From Membranipora membranacea (Eukaryota > Bryozoa > Gymnolaemata > Cheilostomatida > Membraniporidae), in assembly GCA_914767715.1 (NCBI GenBank), contig OU612070.1, forward strand, positions 5,721,501 through 5,785,500: 64,000 nt of DNA, read 5' to 3'. The position numbers and the translations under genes are program-made. The first letter of the stretch is position 1, and each line of letters starts with the position of its first letter. Shown here one piece after another: positions 48,045-60,028 of this stretch. A model generated the notes under the pieces. It searched no databases. It saw only the letters and a list, made by a program, of their open reading frames with translations, and was not told where the DNA came from.

Positions 48045-48870
48045 TTTGGTTTAGATTTAAAATGATAGTGCACATTTGCGTTGTATTTCACACACCACAC
48101 CGGTATTACAGAGGGTATCGTCTGGCAGCTCAAATCAGTTGACATTTCATGGCAAATCTGAGAGCATCTGCCTTCAAATATAAAGTTGGGTGCTCAATTG
48201 AGCTGAAAAGGCAACATCAAGTATGACTTTTTGTGGTATTTTTTTGCCTCTTTCCTAGCTACGTCATTGATATCTCGATGTCGGTTCTATCATATGTCTG
48301 TATGTTATATCATACACCAAGTAAAATCTCATCGTGCCTATGCTTACCAGTTAGTAATATTTGATTAGCTGTTTCATGCTAACCTGATATTTCACAGACA
48401 ATCATCTAAATCTTAGTAATCTTATCCAAAGTGAAATTCAATTGTTATTGAAGCCATCACTAGCTGCTAAACACTACTATCGCTAGTAAACCTAATTCAT
48501 ATTCATTTGCAACCACTATAGATGGGAGATACGTTTCATTGAGAGGTTGGTAGGCTTGAAGAGAGGGAGCAATCATCAGATCAGAGCCCCTCTTCATGCC
48601 TACCCATCTCCCAGGTAGGGAAAGAGAGGGTAATACCTAATTCAGGGATGAATCCTAAAAAGGCCAAAAGTATCTCAAAAACCTATACTTTGCAGTTGCC
48701 TTTACAGCCAAATTGAGCACACGATTTTGTTAGATAGCAGATTTTGACAGATTGAAGCCTTCACTATTGGATGTCACCTGATTTGAGCTGTCAGACGAAA
48801 TCCTTCGTAATATCGGTGTGTGAAACACGCAAAGCAAATGTGCACTATCACTTTGAGTTGAAAATAGTAA
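48045..48870. mobile_element. Diverged foldback element, about 825 bp
   Basis: About 200 bp at the left (GATAGTGCACATTTGC... CAGCTCAAATCAG...GTGCTCAATT) recur inverted at 48670-48870 with substitutions and small indels. The centre, 48246-48669, is non-coding. Older than the other foldbacks, judging by divergence. Confidence 0.65.
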
Positions 48871-50038
48871 TCATTTGGCTTATTGTTCCATTTTCTACCT
48901 TTAGATATGTGACGATAGTATGAGGGACTATGTAAATGTTGGAGTACCAATGCAACCAGATAGGAAAAAAAGAGATAATCATGTATGGGATGACAGATCT
49001 GAGGTTAGTATCGACGGAAACTATCTTTGTCTAACAGAGAATACTGTATATATTGCTGGAATATCATATCCTTGATTCCTCTCTTGCTCTGATTCAGTAG
49101 CTGTAGTTCCAGGGCTGAAGGATCTTGAAAATGGGGTTAAGATGAATATGCGTGCACAATGATTCTAGTTTAACTATTGTTTCAGGCCGAGTTGGACACA
49201 ATTTCTTATCAAAATTTCAACTCAAAAACATTTATATGCAGTAATGCTCCTGTGCGGCAAAGGCAAAGAACCGGGATAAAAATTGACATAGTTTTTTTCT
49301 CATCATACCACTTAATTGGTGGAACAAAAGCACTCGAGGTTATGACGTTACAATCTTATAGACTATATAATTCCTTCTCATCTTAAATGTAAGAAGAAAT
49401 GGGTAATACCTGCAAATCGTTCGATTAAATGTACTATTTCCTCAACATTTATTTTGTTTCTTATGTCACTATTAATCAGTTTATTATCGTGCCCGATTCA
49501 GGTAATGGCCAAGTGTTAATATGGTATGAATGTTATGATTTACCATTGCAGGTTATTCGTTACAAAGACACCACAAGGCCTCCATCTCCTCCTGGATAAA
49601 GAACAGAACTGCTCCAAAGTCAGTGAACCTGTGCTTGTGGTGGTAGGAATGGCAAAAAAGCCGTATCTGGTTTGGCATCGAAGGAAGAACCAGGTCGTTA
49701 AAAACTTAAGTAAGCTGGTCAATGCAAACTGTTGATAAGTTCTCTTGATGAGGATATTCATGGACAATTTGTTGCTTAGCACCACACCAGTCTAGGCCTG
49801 GTATAGACACATTTTTGCATGATCAAACTTCTATGTTGTAGCTAATGGAATTTCCATACAATACATATTACATCTGAAAGAATTATGAAATAATCCTACA
49901 AAACATGGACTATCACTACAGATTGTTTTGAAACCCTCTCAGATATTGTAACCCTTGTGCTCACTATTGCCTGAGGTACCTTGTTTGACTTGGGTAGTAT
50001 ATGTTTTGCTACGCCCACGGAGGAGTTGCTGTGCCAGA
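48871..50038. other. Gene-free stretch
   Basis: Short ORFs at 49177-49386 and 49526-49785 show no motifs. Nothing else is supported. Confidence 0.4.
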
Positions 50039-50174
50039 GTTGGTGCGAGCACACTAGTAATATGTGGTTGAGTTGGTGCTAGCACACCCGTAACACACGA
50101 TTGAGTTGGTGTGAGCACACCCGTAACACACGATTGAGTTGGTGCGAGCACACCAGTAACTTGCGGTTGAGTTG
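50039..50174. repeat. 33-bp minisatellite, four units
   Basis: Units of GTTGGTGCGAGCACAC... end GTTGA. The 33-bp period is a multiple of three, so ORFs run through both strands as 11-residue repeats; they are not supported as genes. Confidence 0.85.
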
Positions 50175-50409
50175 TTTTCCATGGATGGGGTTATGAATTG
50201 TAGATCTTTTAACTTTCGCCATTTTCCGATTTCTTCTGAGGAGATTGCCATTTTTTTCAGATTACTACCTCTCTTCCTTTTGTAGCGATTATGATGCCTT
50301 CACTAGGTTATTGTTTTGGGTCTGTAGGTTGTGCAGGTGCCGATAAGGGTAAGTCTCTCCTCCTTTGCGTTCTGTGATTGTTCTTGCTGTCTGCAGTCTC
50401 TGAGCCGAC

Positions 50410-50610
50410 TCATAGGGAGTCACCGAGAAATAAATCATCTACCTCTTCTGCACATTCATCTGCTATTGAAGGCTCATATACCTCATCTACCTTCTGTTTT
50501 GACCGACCATTTTTACTGAAGTGATTCAGTTTTCTACACTTGTAACATGCAACCCCTTTTGCTGGGCATCTTCCATTCCTGTGAAAGAATCCGCCGCAGT
50601 GATCTTTCAT
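50410..50610 (-). pseudogene. Retroelement gag-type zinc-knuckle fragment
   Basis: CPAKGVACYKCRKLNHFSK has the C-x2-C-x4-H part of a CCHC knuckle, with its last Cys replaced by Gly, plus an upstream CGG...HRNGRCPA block typical of Ty3/gypsy-type polyproteins before the protease. A short degenerate remnant. Confidence 0.6.
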
Positions 50611-50624
50611 ACCAAAAGTCTGGC

Positions 50625-50934
50625 TGCCAGTGGCATGTGAGAGGGTATCAAGCGGTAATGAATCTACACAATTGAAATCACCAGCAAGGATTAGGCATAC
50701 TGGGTTAAAATTAATTTGGAATCACCTGGAATAACTGATTCCTGCAAACATGGTTATTTGAAGCATACGCTGACACCAAATGGGCACTCTTTCCAGAAAT
50801 AGAGCACCCCACTGAAACGACTCTGGCATTGCAGTTATTTGTTGATAACTGATAACCCTGGAGATTTCCTCAAAGAAATTGTGGCTCCACAACTTTGCCG
50901 TCTGGCTGGGCTTACATAACAAGACCCCCTTCAT
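50625..50934 (-). pseudogene. LINE endonuclease remnant
   Basis: The minus-strand frame across 50671-50682 reads LAGDFN, the catalytic GDFN of apurinic-type endonucleases. Upstream sequence to 50934 (SFQWGALFLE and similar) is in other frames. Heavily decayed. Confidence 0.45.
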
Positions 50935-52479
50935 TCTGAAATTTTTGTTGTATGCGTTTCTTGTAAAACAATAACATAAGCTTTATATTTATAAGAATTT
51001 TAATTACTTTCTTTTCTTCTTGTCAGCCTTCTGTACCTTGCTAGAGGGAGCAAATGGCTTCGGATCTGTTTGGCCTAACTGCTATTTTCCCCATTCTTCA
51101 GCATACTCGTTAGCTCTTTAACACCTTTAATGACCATGTTCTGAGAGTCTTTGACGATATGGTTGTTAAGACTGGCATCAGCTGTGGAAACAGTTTGGCT
51201 GGCAAATCTCAAATAACGGGGTTTGGTTCATAAAACCAATCTTGTGATCCATCAACCCCACCTCCCCCTGTTATTGTGCTCAGCCCACTACAGCTATCTT
51301 CTAATCGCGTGTCCCCATTTTTCCTATCGGTGCCCTCTCCATCCCCTAGTTTGACTGATCATCAGCCATAACGGCATCATCAAAAACAAGCCTATCGCAT
51401 GAGGTGAGTTCGCACTTTTTGGCATAAGATTTCTCACGCCCTCTGTGCACACGTCCTGTCTCCCCTCATGCATACTGATCTTCCCTACATTCATATGCTT
51501 TGTGATGACCCTTCTCACATTGAACACTTTGAGGCCTAGATGTGTAATCGATGGGCACCCCCCCCCCCCCCCATAACTTTTTTACAAGCTTTGCACAAGT
51601 GAATTTCGGCTTGATCCGACGCAGAAACACAATATAGTACATTTCTGGGAAGCTTAGAGTCTACTTAGCTTAGAGTGTTAATAAGAAAAACCGGTTTGTT
51701 TCTATCTCTAGTGGTACTGAAGTTATCGTATCTTGATGTTTTATGTGGTCAAGGGCACTACAGAGGTGAGATGTGTGCTAGGATGAGATGGTTCTTGAAT
51801 CAACGGATTTTATTTGCTTTGTAATCGTAACTCAATGTGGCGTAACTTGCCGTCTCATACTAGCATTGGATATAATGTGAGTGCTGAGTGGGCTTATAAT
51901 GGTGGTGTTAGTAAACTTTATAGGACATCAGATGATATATTTAATACGAATTCCAGTATGCTGACAGATGGTTGATAAGACAGCTCATAAGATAAAAGTA
52001 TTACACTGGAAAACACTAGGCAAAACTTGATTATCACTGCCATGTTGCCTGGCTCTCCACTCAACACACTGACAAACACTGACTCATGTCAAAATAGCTA
52101 TCATGGTTTTAACAAAGGAAAGCTCAGATACTTACTGGTCACACTCATTGATATGAATTTAAGGATCGGATGTAAAATACATAACGTGGCTATTTGTGGG
52201 GATATGCAATCAGTATAAAGCTTTGTGGCAGGATCTAAATGAAGCTTTAAATCTGGCAGCTTTTACCTTATACATTGATCGACGTCCCAGTAATAACCTT
52301 CAAAAACTTGGGCAAGCTGCTTGACAAAAGTTTACGAGTGTATGCTATTCTAGATTCTGAACTTGTGAACCAATCAACTTTCAAAAACAAAGATGAAGTT
52401 ATCAAAAACAAGAACTGATGCAATATGTAAGAGGAATCCTACCTATCGGCCAATCATAACTAACATACACCTAGCATAT
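50935..52479. other. Gene-free stretch with C15 homopolymer
   Basis: No gene recognised. Contains a run of 15 C at 51558-51572. Confidence 0.4.
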
Positions 52480-52785
52480 CTTGCAGCTTTTCAAAGCGAT
52501 CACAATTGACTGGTTTTGTGAAAATGTTAGCGATCATGTTTTCAGTGTAACAGTGTTGAGGTGATACATGATTGTTCAAAATCTCCTGACGTATAAAGTG
52601 ATACTAGATGTCTATATGTTTAGATTGCATGCCAGTCCCAGTCTTGTTGGCAATGCTGATAGCTGACAGGTTATCGACATAGAGTTTGATTGGCGGAGAT
52701 GAAGCGGCATCTATATTTTTATAGAACTGATTAAGCCAAGCAGCTACTTTGGCAGCTTCATATGCTGAAATATTATTCAGCCTCG
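52480..52785 (-). pseudogene. Ty1/copia RNase H fragment
   Basis: Translating the minus strand gives AYEAAKVAAWL, PIKLYVDNLSAISIANK, QSKHIDI-stop-YHFIR and YTENMIANIFTKPV. This is the C-terminal RNase H of copia polyproteins (EAEY...AI.L, DN..AI, SKHIDI.YHF.R, T..M.AD..TK). One in-frame TAG replaces the residue after HIDI. Catalytic residues before position 52785 are lost. Confidence 0.85.
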
Positions 52786-54199
52786 TTGTCGAGATTTAAG
52801 AGGTTTCTCATTTGCTTCCCAAGTTAGGGACATTTGAAATTGGCGGCTCACTTTTGGTTTTTCATTCTTTTATAGTGCGCATATTATATAGATACATATT
52901 GTAGGTAGCCTATACTGGAGTGTTTGTATTGAACAATTTTCTTCCTCCAATAGACACCACTTTGAAGAAAAGTGAACAGCTGCCAGTTGGGAATATTTGA
53001 GATAGAATTCTACATGTATGATAGCTAATCATAGGAAAAATTCTGTGGCTAGTGGGGCTGAACTTTTTTTCCCCAATGTTTGTTAGCCTGGGTTTCTCAG
53101 ACCCTGAGCCTGCTTCATTTTTTCAATCATGGCTGCTCACAGGGTGCTGCAGACATCATAGTCTCCAGCTTTTTTGGAGTTGCCTCGTCCCTCAACCTTT
53201 CCTCTTGCTCTGCTCATTGACACTTCAACCTGTAATCTGTGGCTCACATCTGCAGATAATATGTAAAATCTTCAAAAGAGCTGCTCAACCATAATTATAA
53301 GGCTTTTTGTTATCAGTCAGAGGGAGAAGTTTTACCAAAATTGTCTTCCTCTGTATTCCAGTGCCACCACTAAGTTCCTCGATTCCTGTTTCTCTATGAT
53401 CTCTACTTTTTGTTCTAAGCAATTTGCAATTTGGAAGGACACAGTTATGGATTTGCAGGTCTCATTATTTTTCTGACAGCCAGAAGATTGTCCCTTGGGA
53501 TGGACATTAATCTTACAATTTTACTAATCTACAATCTGATTGCATGATGTAACTAGTTCTGAAATTTTTGAGAATTTCCTTGTTCAAGATAGCAAATGAT
53601 GCAATCTAAAATTGTTTAAGAAACCAATCAACCTTAAGATAGCGACTGCCCGCATATAAGGATTTTTCTTTCTCGGCGATTCTTGGTCATTTGTTTTTAT
53701 TTTGTAGAAAGCATGGATTATGTTTTCAATTTTTTTTTCTCCTCCTAGTTTGCTGCTCATAAGGTTTCTTTTCCTGCTTCCCAAGTGATTACAGGGACAG
53801 GTTCTTCTGTGGGGGGGGGGGGGGGATACGTGATACAGAGTAAACTTACAGATAAGTAAGATTTACAACAAACCATTACACCAACCCGCATATGTACCCC
53901 CTTATGAAATTACCATACACTAGCGTGACCACCATCATCACATCAACACACATTTAATTAAATTAAGTATATTGAAGCATTCAGTATCAAATATTGATAA
54001 AAACGAATGGTAAATTTATGTAGAAACTTCTAATAAAAATAAAGCATAGAAAAAAAGATCAGAGGTTATTAAAATAATTCATAAACTATTGAAATAAGGA
54101 TTTGGCACATTTAGCAGTTCTACACAGGTTTAATCTCCAAATTGATGCACCAACATCATCACACCACTAGACCTCACCATCAGGTAACATCACCTCTAC
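52786..54199. other. Gene-free stretch with G15 homopolymer
   Basis: Nothing recognisable. Contains 15 G at 53811-53825, of the opposite base to the C15 run 2.2 kb away. Confidence 0.4.
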
Positions 54200-54484
54200 C
54201 TAGCCCCAACCCTGCCTTATATCCTCCCACATCATAGGGCCAGCATTGCCTTTGGCTCTAAGATTTTTTAAGAAGGGTGCAAACTCGCAAGCCCTATCAT
54301 AGCCAACATATTTCACATTCGAGCTAGCCTCATCCGCTATCTTCAAAAGCTGGATGAAGAGTTGGCTTGCACTTTCACAGGTATACATTTCTCTCCAGTC
54401 AATCACAATACCGCAGGGCCGAACTATAGCCATAATGCCAGCGGTTCTATCGTGGAAATGATGGACATTTGCACTTTTTTGCAA
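54200..54484 (-). pseudogene. KDZ-type transposase fragment
   Basis: TAGIMAIVRPCGIVIDWREMYTCES, then KYVGYDRACEFAPFLKNL and KGNAG, resemble the segment around the first catalytic residues of Kyakuja-Dileera-Zisupton transposases (RSAG....RPCG......EM...ES and GYDRACE). The match is from memory and could not be searched. Sequence before and after is out of frame. Confidence 0.55.
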
Positions 54485-54759
54485 GTCATGTGTACTGATG
54501 TGTTATCGTTGCTTAGGAGTGTGTCTGACAAGCCAGCGATTCTAGGAAAAATTGTTCGGTTTGAGGTCGTTGAGTGTCAAGGTCTGTGTGACTCTTAATT
54601 AATTTTTAATATCAACTTTATTTACTATTCAAGGCCCTTTTCGGGCAAATGAGAATATGCTTACATAAAATTCATCACATCTATTTAGCGCACTCCTGTA
54701 CAAGGTAGGAGTGGGCAAGCTAGGCTATTGTTCGGAGAGCTCACCTCCTTTAGCAGAAT

Positions 54760-54829
54760 GGGTAGTGACCGGGATTCAAACCTGCAACTCTCAGATTGAT
54801 AAGCCCGAATCCTAACCACTACGCCACCC
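54760..54829 (-). other. tRNA-like pseudogene or SINE head
   Basis: On the minus strand 70 bases have tRNA length, GGGT...ACCC end pairing, A-box TGGCGTAGTGGTTAGG and B-box GGTTTGAATCCC. The T stem does not pair, so a working tRNA is unlikely. Confidence 0.5.
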
Positions 54830-56047
54830 TGCCTGCCTTACACACTATTTTATATAGCTTTCTGATGATCATCACTGCATACAGGGCAGTTGCCACATCG
54901 AGATATTATCTTGGGCATGTTACGGGAGAGTTTGCATTCAGTGTAGAGGTGCAGCACATATTCGGCGGGACAGCTTTTCATTCCAGTCACACATGACAAA
55001 ACCTTCAGAACAGCCTGGTACATCACACTTGTGTTTCAACCACTGATATCCTGACGAGAAAACATTTCAAATCACCTGATCGCAGAGATGATCATACGCA
55101 GGACGGTTTGACATGCTGTCAGCCTTCAGTCTAGTCTTATTCAACCTTCCTCTCTCATCTTCAGTCGCGTCAAGTCTATTGAAACGTTCTGCGTTACCTT
55201 AAAAACTTGCAGTCCACAATAACGTTATGAATGAAGGCGTTCTCGAACGCGGTTGCCGTGTCGTCATGAAATATTGTTCACTTAGGCATTGATTATGATA
55301 TATACGATAAGTTATGTTGTCAGTTGATCTCTTTTGTTCTGTGTAGGACTGCCAATATCACTTCTTACATCTAGAGCGGAAATGGTAATGCATATAGTTA
55401 TTAGCCAATAGGAACTCAGTATAATTGGTACACATAATCATCAGGAAAGAGCACGCATCATCATTAGCCTTCTTCATCTGAGGCATGTTTTTGAGGCTGC
55501 AGCTAGATATTAGTGCATTTGAGAAACTGCCAAGGGGCCCCTATTATTGTCAAAATGCAATAAAAATTTGAACAAAAGTGTAAAAAACTCTAGCACACGT
55601 CATGGTGCTAATGATTTATCTTGTATTTTTATTGTGATCAATGAAACATATCAGCTTGGTTTAACATAGCACTTAAAATATTATATCATCCTCATACTCA
55701 ACTGTGTAAAAAGTAAGAAAGCAAATGGCTGAGGAGCCACAGAGTCACATGTAAAACACACGTAGGAAAAATCATTTGTTCACTTCATTGCTGAATGCTG
55801 AATGTTCTGTTTTGAAGCATTTGTATAATACCTTTGTAATTTTTCATGCGCACCGCTTTGACACACCGTACCTCCATAGTAGAAGTCATTATGGTTATCA
55901 TGACCAACAGCATGGTATGGTTTGTTCTCATCTCTGTCACAATTCTCAGCAGACCACCATATGTGAGTAGGTAGGTGTGTGGTCCAGTCCAATACAAGCT
56001 ACTTCTCTCGTCATCAATTCTCTCTCTGTAGCTGTGTGCTCATGTAC
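54830..56047. other. Gene-free stretch
   Basis: Overlapping minus-strand ORFs at 55780-55997 include a composition-biased DRDENKPYHAVGHDNHNDFYYGG segment of unknown meaning. No gene is claimed. Confidence 0.35.
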
Positions 56048-56224
56048 CTGCCCGCTCGGCAGTTTTATCGAGCTTGGTTGTTTTGGCATTCTCCAAGATG
56101 TCAGCCAGCAGCCCTATTCCTGAATCGGTAGGTTTTGGCTTATACCTTTTCTTGAGTCTATAACCCTTCACAGCCTTACTATACACCAATGTGTACAGAA
56201 TTTGATGGTTCCCAGACTCTGGAT
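56048..56224 (-). CDS. Possible isolated exon, unknown protein
   Basis: A 177-base open segment is bounded by an acceptor (TTATAG) and a donor (GTACAT) in matching phase 1. It encodes PESGNHQILYTLVYSKAV and a basic stretch. I recognise no domain and no partner exons, so it may be chance or transposon debris. Confidence 0.2.
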
Positions 56225-56555
56225 CTATAACAAAACATGTGAGCAATATGTGCGATTATCACACAAATACATTTTCAAGTTCAGTCGAAACTGATCACAT
56301 CATAATGCTGAAAGGAACTTGCTTTGTTGGGGTTCTCCCCAGAGCCCACGGAAGGGTACACCACCTTTGCAAAAATGAGAAAATTCTAAGGGCTTGTTAC
56401 AACGCTATCAACTGTCTATGTAACTGAAAAATAACAGTAATATACTAATTCATACATTTTATGCATTATATGCCATCAAATAGTACCCAGATGCATTGGT
56501 TGCCCTGAAATGGATAAAGTTTATAGCAGCGCAATAATTCTTCTGTCTACCAATT

Positions 56556-56750
56556 GTTTTCTGCCTCCTTCTTTTCTTGACGTCCAACATGTTCGTTGTG
56601 GTCCATTATTGCCAGGCTCATCCTTCCATTGAAGCTAGCAGGATCAAAATGTTTTCTGCTTCCTACCTTTCCTTTCTTGACGTCCAACATTGTCATTGTG
56701 TTCCATTATTGCCAGGCTCATCCTTCCATTGAAGCTAGCAGGATCGGAAT
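56556..56750. repeat. Tandem duplication, about 95 bp x 2
   Basis: Two adjacent copies share GTTTTCTGC... CTTGACGTCCAACAT... CCATTATTGCCAGGCTCATC and end GAAGCTAGCAGGATC, with a few substitutions. Confidence 0.9.
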
Positions 56751-58443
56751 CTATCCTCACGCTTGCATAAACTAGCATTACCGAGAATCTCTGTGTGCGT
56801 CCCATGAGCAGCCTGTCTAAGCTGCGACAAAAAGATCTTGCCAGATCTCCTCATGTCAGTCATTTCAGCTCCCTGTCAGTATCTCTGTAATAGCATTAGG
56901 TTGATATGTGAGAATAAATCTGATACAAAAGAACGCAATAATTCATCTACATCGCTATTCCAATCAGTTTTTCCTTTTTGCTCCCTTCTATCGAATTATC
57001 CAAATATGACTAATACATGTTGAAAATTATAAACTTAAAGAAAAACCAAATATTCGTTTAACATATTATTTTTAATGTGAACAATGGAACATATTAGCCA
57101 AGTACCAATGGTTTTAAATTGCACTTAAAATATCGAACGACCATGTCACAGGTTGTACTGGGTTACATGATCACCAGTAGCAGGTTTATCATCCAAAACC
57201 TGACCTGACTTCAGATAATGGTTCTGATACAGAACTTTAATTAAGGTTAGACATGACCTTTTTGCAGATTTCAAATTCTGTCAGTGGAATAGTCATGAAA
57301 TCTAACACATGTATAGAGCTTTTCATGCTGATTCTAAAACTGTCATTCTTTTTTTTTATATCATATCTTTGACCGAGCCATGAAGCTTATACATTGTAAA
57401 GCTGTGGGTATACAGAGCGATGTAATCACAGGCCGATGGCATGTCTAGACATGCTCAGCCGATCTCACGCTGCTATACAGGCCTATGAGTTAGTACACGA
57501 TGTCTAGTGAGTCATAGTGGGTGCCTAGATTGACCAATGAACTCCCTCAGTTCAATCGATTGACCAATGATATTTAATGGGCGTGTTAACAGATGACCGG
57601 ATATAGATGTCATATTAAATCCGGGTCTTTGTCACTTTGAGTCTTCACCAAATCAAATTTCAGTCTTCTGTAAAATTGATTTTCCTATGCTATACTATGG
57701 ATGTCATGTCAGGACAGCTTCCATTTCCAAGTGATACAGCTATTACCTTCCATATTTTCACTACAGCACCACTCCTATATTTGTAGTTATGGTCTTTTTT
57801 TATCATAAATAGGAGGATGTGATTTTACTACAGATATTATCAACTCCTCCATTTTTGATAGCCTCTCACGATTCGATAGATGACGTGTTTAACTGTAATT
57901 ATTGAAGCACGCAATCAACAACCAATCAGCATAGAGGATTGTCCAGATCACTCGGGCAAAACACCAACAAGTTCGATGTCAACTCAACTCGAGTAATCAC
58001 TCGTGCAGATCCACCGATTAACCACCCGTAACCCCAAATCGATGTAAAAATCGCCCTGTGTAGCTACAACTTAAAATCCACTCAGAATACCAATAGTTAT
58101 GCTTAGAATGCCCATCTCCATCACTTAACCCAAAGAAATTGTGATCAATGCATGCAATGAGCCGTGAGAGTGGAAAAGTTTCAAGGTAGCTATATCATGC
58201 ATTGGGAACAGGTACAACAGAGTGTATCAGCTCAATGAACTCCATTCATTGATCAGCTGTAATGAATAGAGTATGGCAAACTCCTTGGCTCAAATCACAG
58301 ATAACCATTCACACATTATGTTAAAATCACTAGAACATAAAATATCGGACGGTTTACAAATGAGAGCGCAGCAAAAACTCGCAAACTTTAGGCCTAAAGA
58401 TTTATCTTACAGTTTACAGATCTGGAACCAATAATATACTAAT
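56751..58443. other. Gene-free stretch
   Basis: No supported gene or repeat. Confidence 0.4.
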
Positions 58444-59345
58444 TCAGACCAGAAGAATAATCTGTGCTGTCCTCAATGTTTTGTCTGGTTTTCTTTTGCT
58501 GAAGTTTGTCCGTAGGATCACAAGACAATCCTCTTTGGCTACTCTTGTCTCGTCCACCTTTCTGACATATTTTACCAGATTATGACTGACAAACAGTTCA
58601 GGTTTTTTAAAAACGTCAATATTGCCACGCTGACACACGTTGTATATAACTGTGGCTGCTGCTGTGACGAGTTGTCCCGCAGGAGTTCTGTGTTCCAACG
58701 TGAACACACTTATCTAGAAGCTCGGCGGTGCTGAGGCGAGTAAAGATCGGCTACATTATGTCGCATACAAATGATGGTAGGCGATGGGTGTTAGCCTTAT
58801 CCATGTCCCCTGTATGAGAGGCACACCAATCTGGGCAGCTGGCATGGTTCCCTGAGCGATGATGATATATGGCCCAGATAGCACTTGCCATATCCGTTGA
58901 TGTGTTGTGATTCCGTATGGCTGCCCCTTAGTGGCCCTGAATGGATAGAATTGCCTCCTTAGTCAAGCGATTTACACCACCGATGCCGCTTTATATCTTC
59001 TTACCGCCTGCGGAGTCGGCTACAGTTTTGCCAGTAATAAGTTTCCCATTTTTATCTATGATGTATTTTGTGCCCTTACTCTCCGTGACAGCAGTCATCA
59101 GCGCTTTTCCCATTCTCTTTTGGACGTGGCCTGTACACTCCAGCTTGACTATAGGAACATCATATAGGTCTAGGTCTCAGTTGTGAAAGCCTTCAAGTCA
59201 CCATCCCCGAGATCTTGGTGTATTGGACCCCATATTTAGTTTTTGATCACTGTAAACAGTGGATCGCCCCCCTCAGACTCCATCTTGCGGGCACTTCCTT
59301 TATGATTTTTATCGCACTGATGACCGCATTGGATTGTACTCAGTT
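58444..59345 (-). pseudogene. Mutator-like transposase pseudogene
   Basis: Minus-strand pieces in order: a Cys pair and NHKGSARKMESEG (about 59306-59276), GVQYT then GDGDLKAF (about 59230-59185), VPIVKLECTGHVQKRMGKAL (about 59143-59102), GGVNRLTKEAI, WAIYHH, LPSFVCDIM then PIFTRLSTAELLDKC (about 58750), and finally VIYNVCQRG to the basic KRKPDK tail near 58460. These are the landmarks of the metazoan Mutator-like transposase domain. At least three in-frame stops and two frameshifts show it is dead. Confidence 0.8.
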
Positions 59346-59449
59346 TGATATTATCTCTGTTCTGCTGACAGCATGTATGACAGTATGTTGTGAGAATTGA
59401 CGTGTATATAACTTTGTTAGCTAATGCTTGCCCAGATTTGTTAGCAAAG

Positions 59450-60028
59450 TTACAACCCCATTATTACTCGAGAAACAACGTCGCTGTCAGGTGCCATCAA
59501 CTGAGACTGGGATGTACCTGATGATGCTTGACTCATGATCGATGGCCTCCTTGGCAGCTTTCTCGATAGATATGTTTGCCACCTCTTCTGCTCCAGTTGA
59601 TATAACTTCCAAGTGTTCAGAGTAGGTCCAGACGGGACTAGAAGATCCATGTACGCTGCTACAGTGTCACCAGTTGTCGCATGTCCTCCAATGACAATGC
59701 CATCAAACAAGAACATTAGATGACCTGATTCAGATAATGGTTCATAAACAGGCCTGTGTCCAGTAGAGCGGAATAAATGAGAGTACCAGTTATTACTCGG
59801 GGCAGGACCAAACCGCCTTATTCCATTGGAAAAGTGGAGCATCATATGTGAGTTGCAGGTTAGTGCAGCAGCCCCAAACACTTGGCTCATGGCCTCCTGA
59901 AATGTGTGGCACAAACCATCTAGCCGCTCCAGTTCAGCTTCAGATACACATCTAGACATGGCTATCTTCATGATTATTTTCAGCTGATATTCCAGGTTAA
60001 GCTTGCGGAGGCTGACTGTCCCTTTCAA
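59450..60028 (-). pseudogene. CACTA/Plavaka-like transposase C-terminal fragment
   Basis: A 192-codon frame with HMMLHFSNGIRRFGPAPSNNWYSHLFRSTG, which resembles the region of CACTA-type transposases where H..H......FGP..R.W...FE is found. The rest (a Ser/Gln-rich tail) is not recognised. It begins without clear start context. Family assignment is tentative; it might be another DDE transposase or a host gene derived from one. Confidence 0.4.

Noticed and set aside
50039-50251. ORFs with repeated VLAPTQSCVTG-like units
   Set aside because: They are created by the 33-bp minisatellite; both strands are open for the same reason.
58941-59186. Plus-strand 81-codon ORF
   Set aside because: It is the antisense shadow of the Mutator-like transposase pseudogene.
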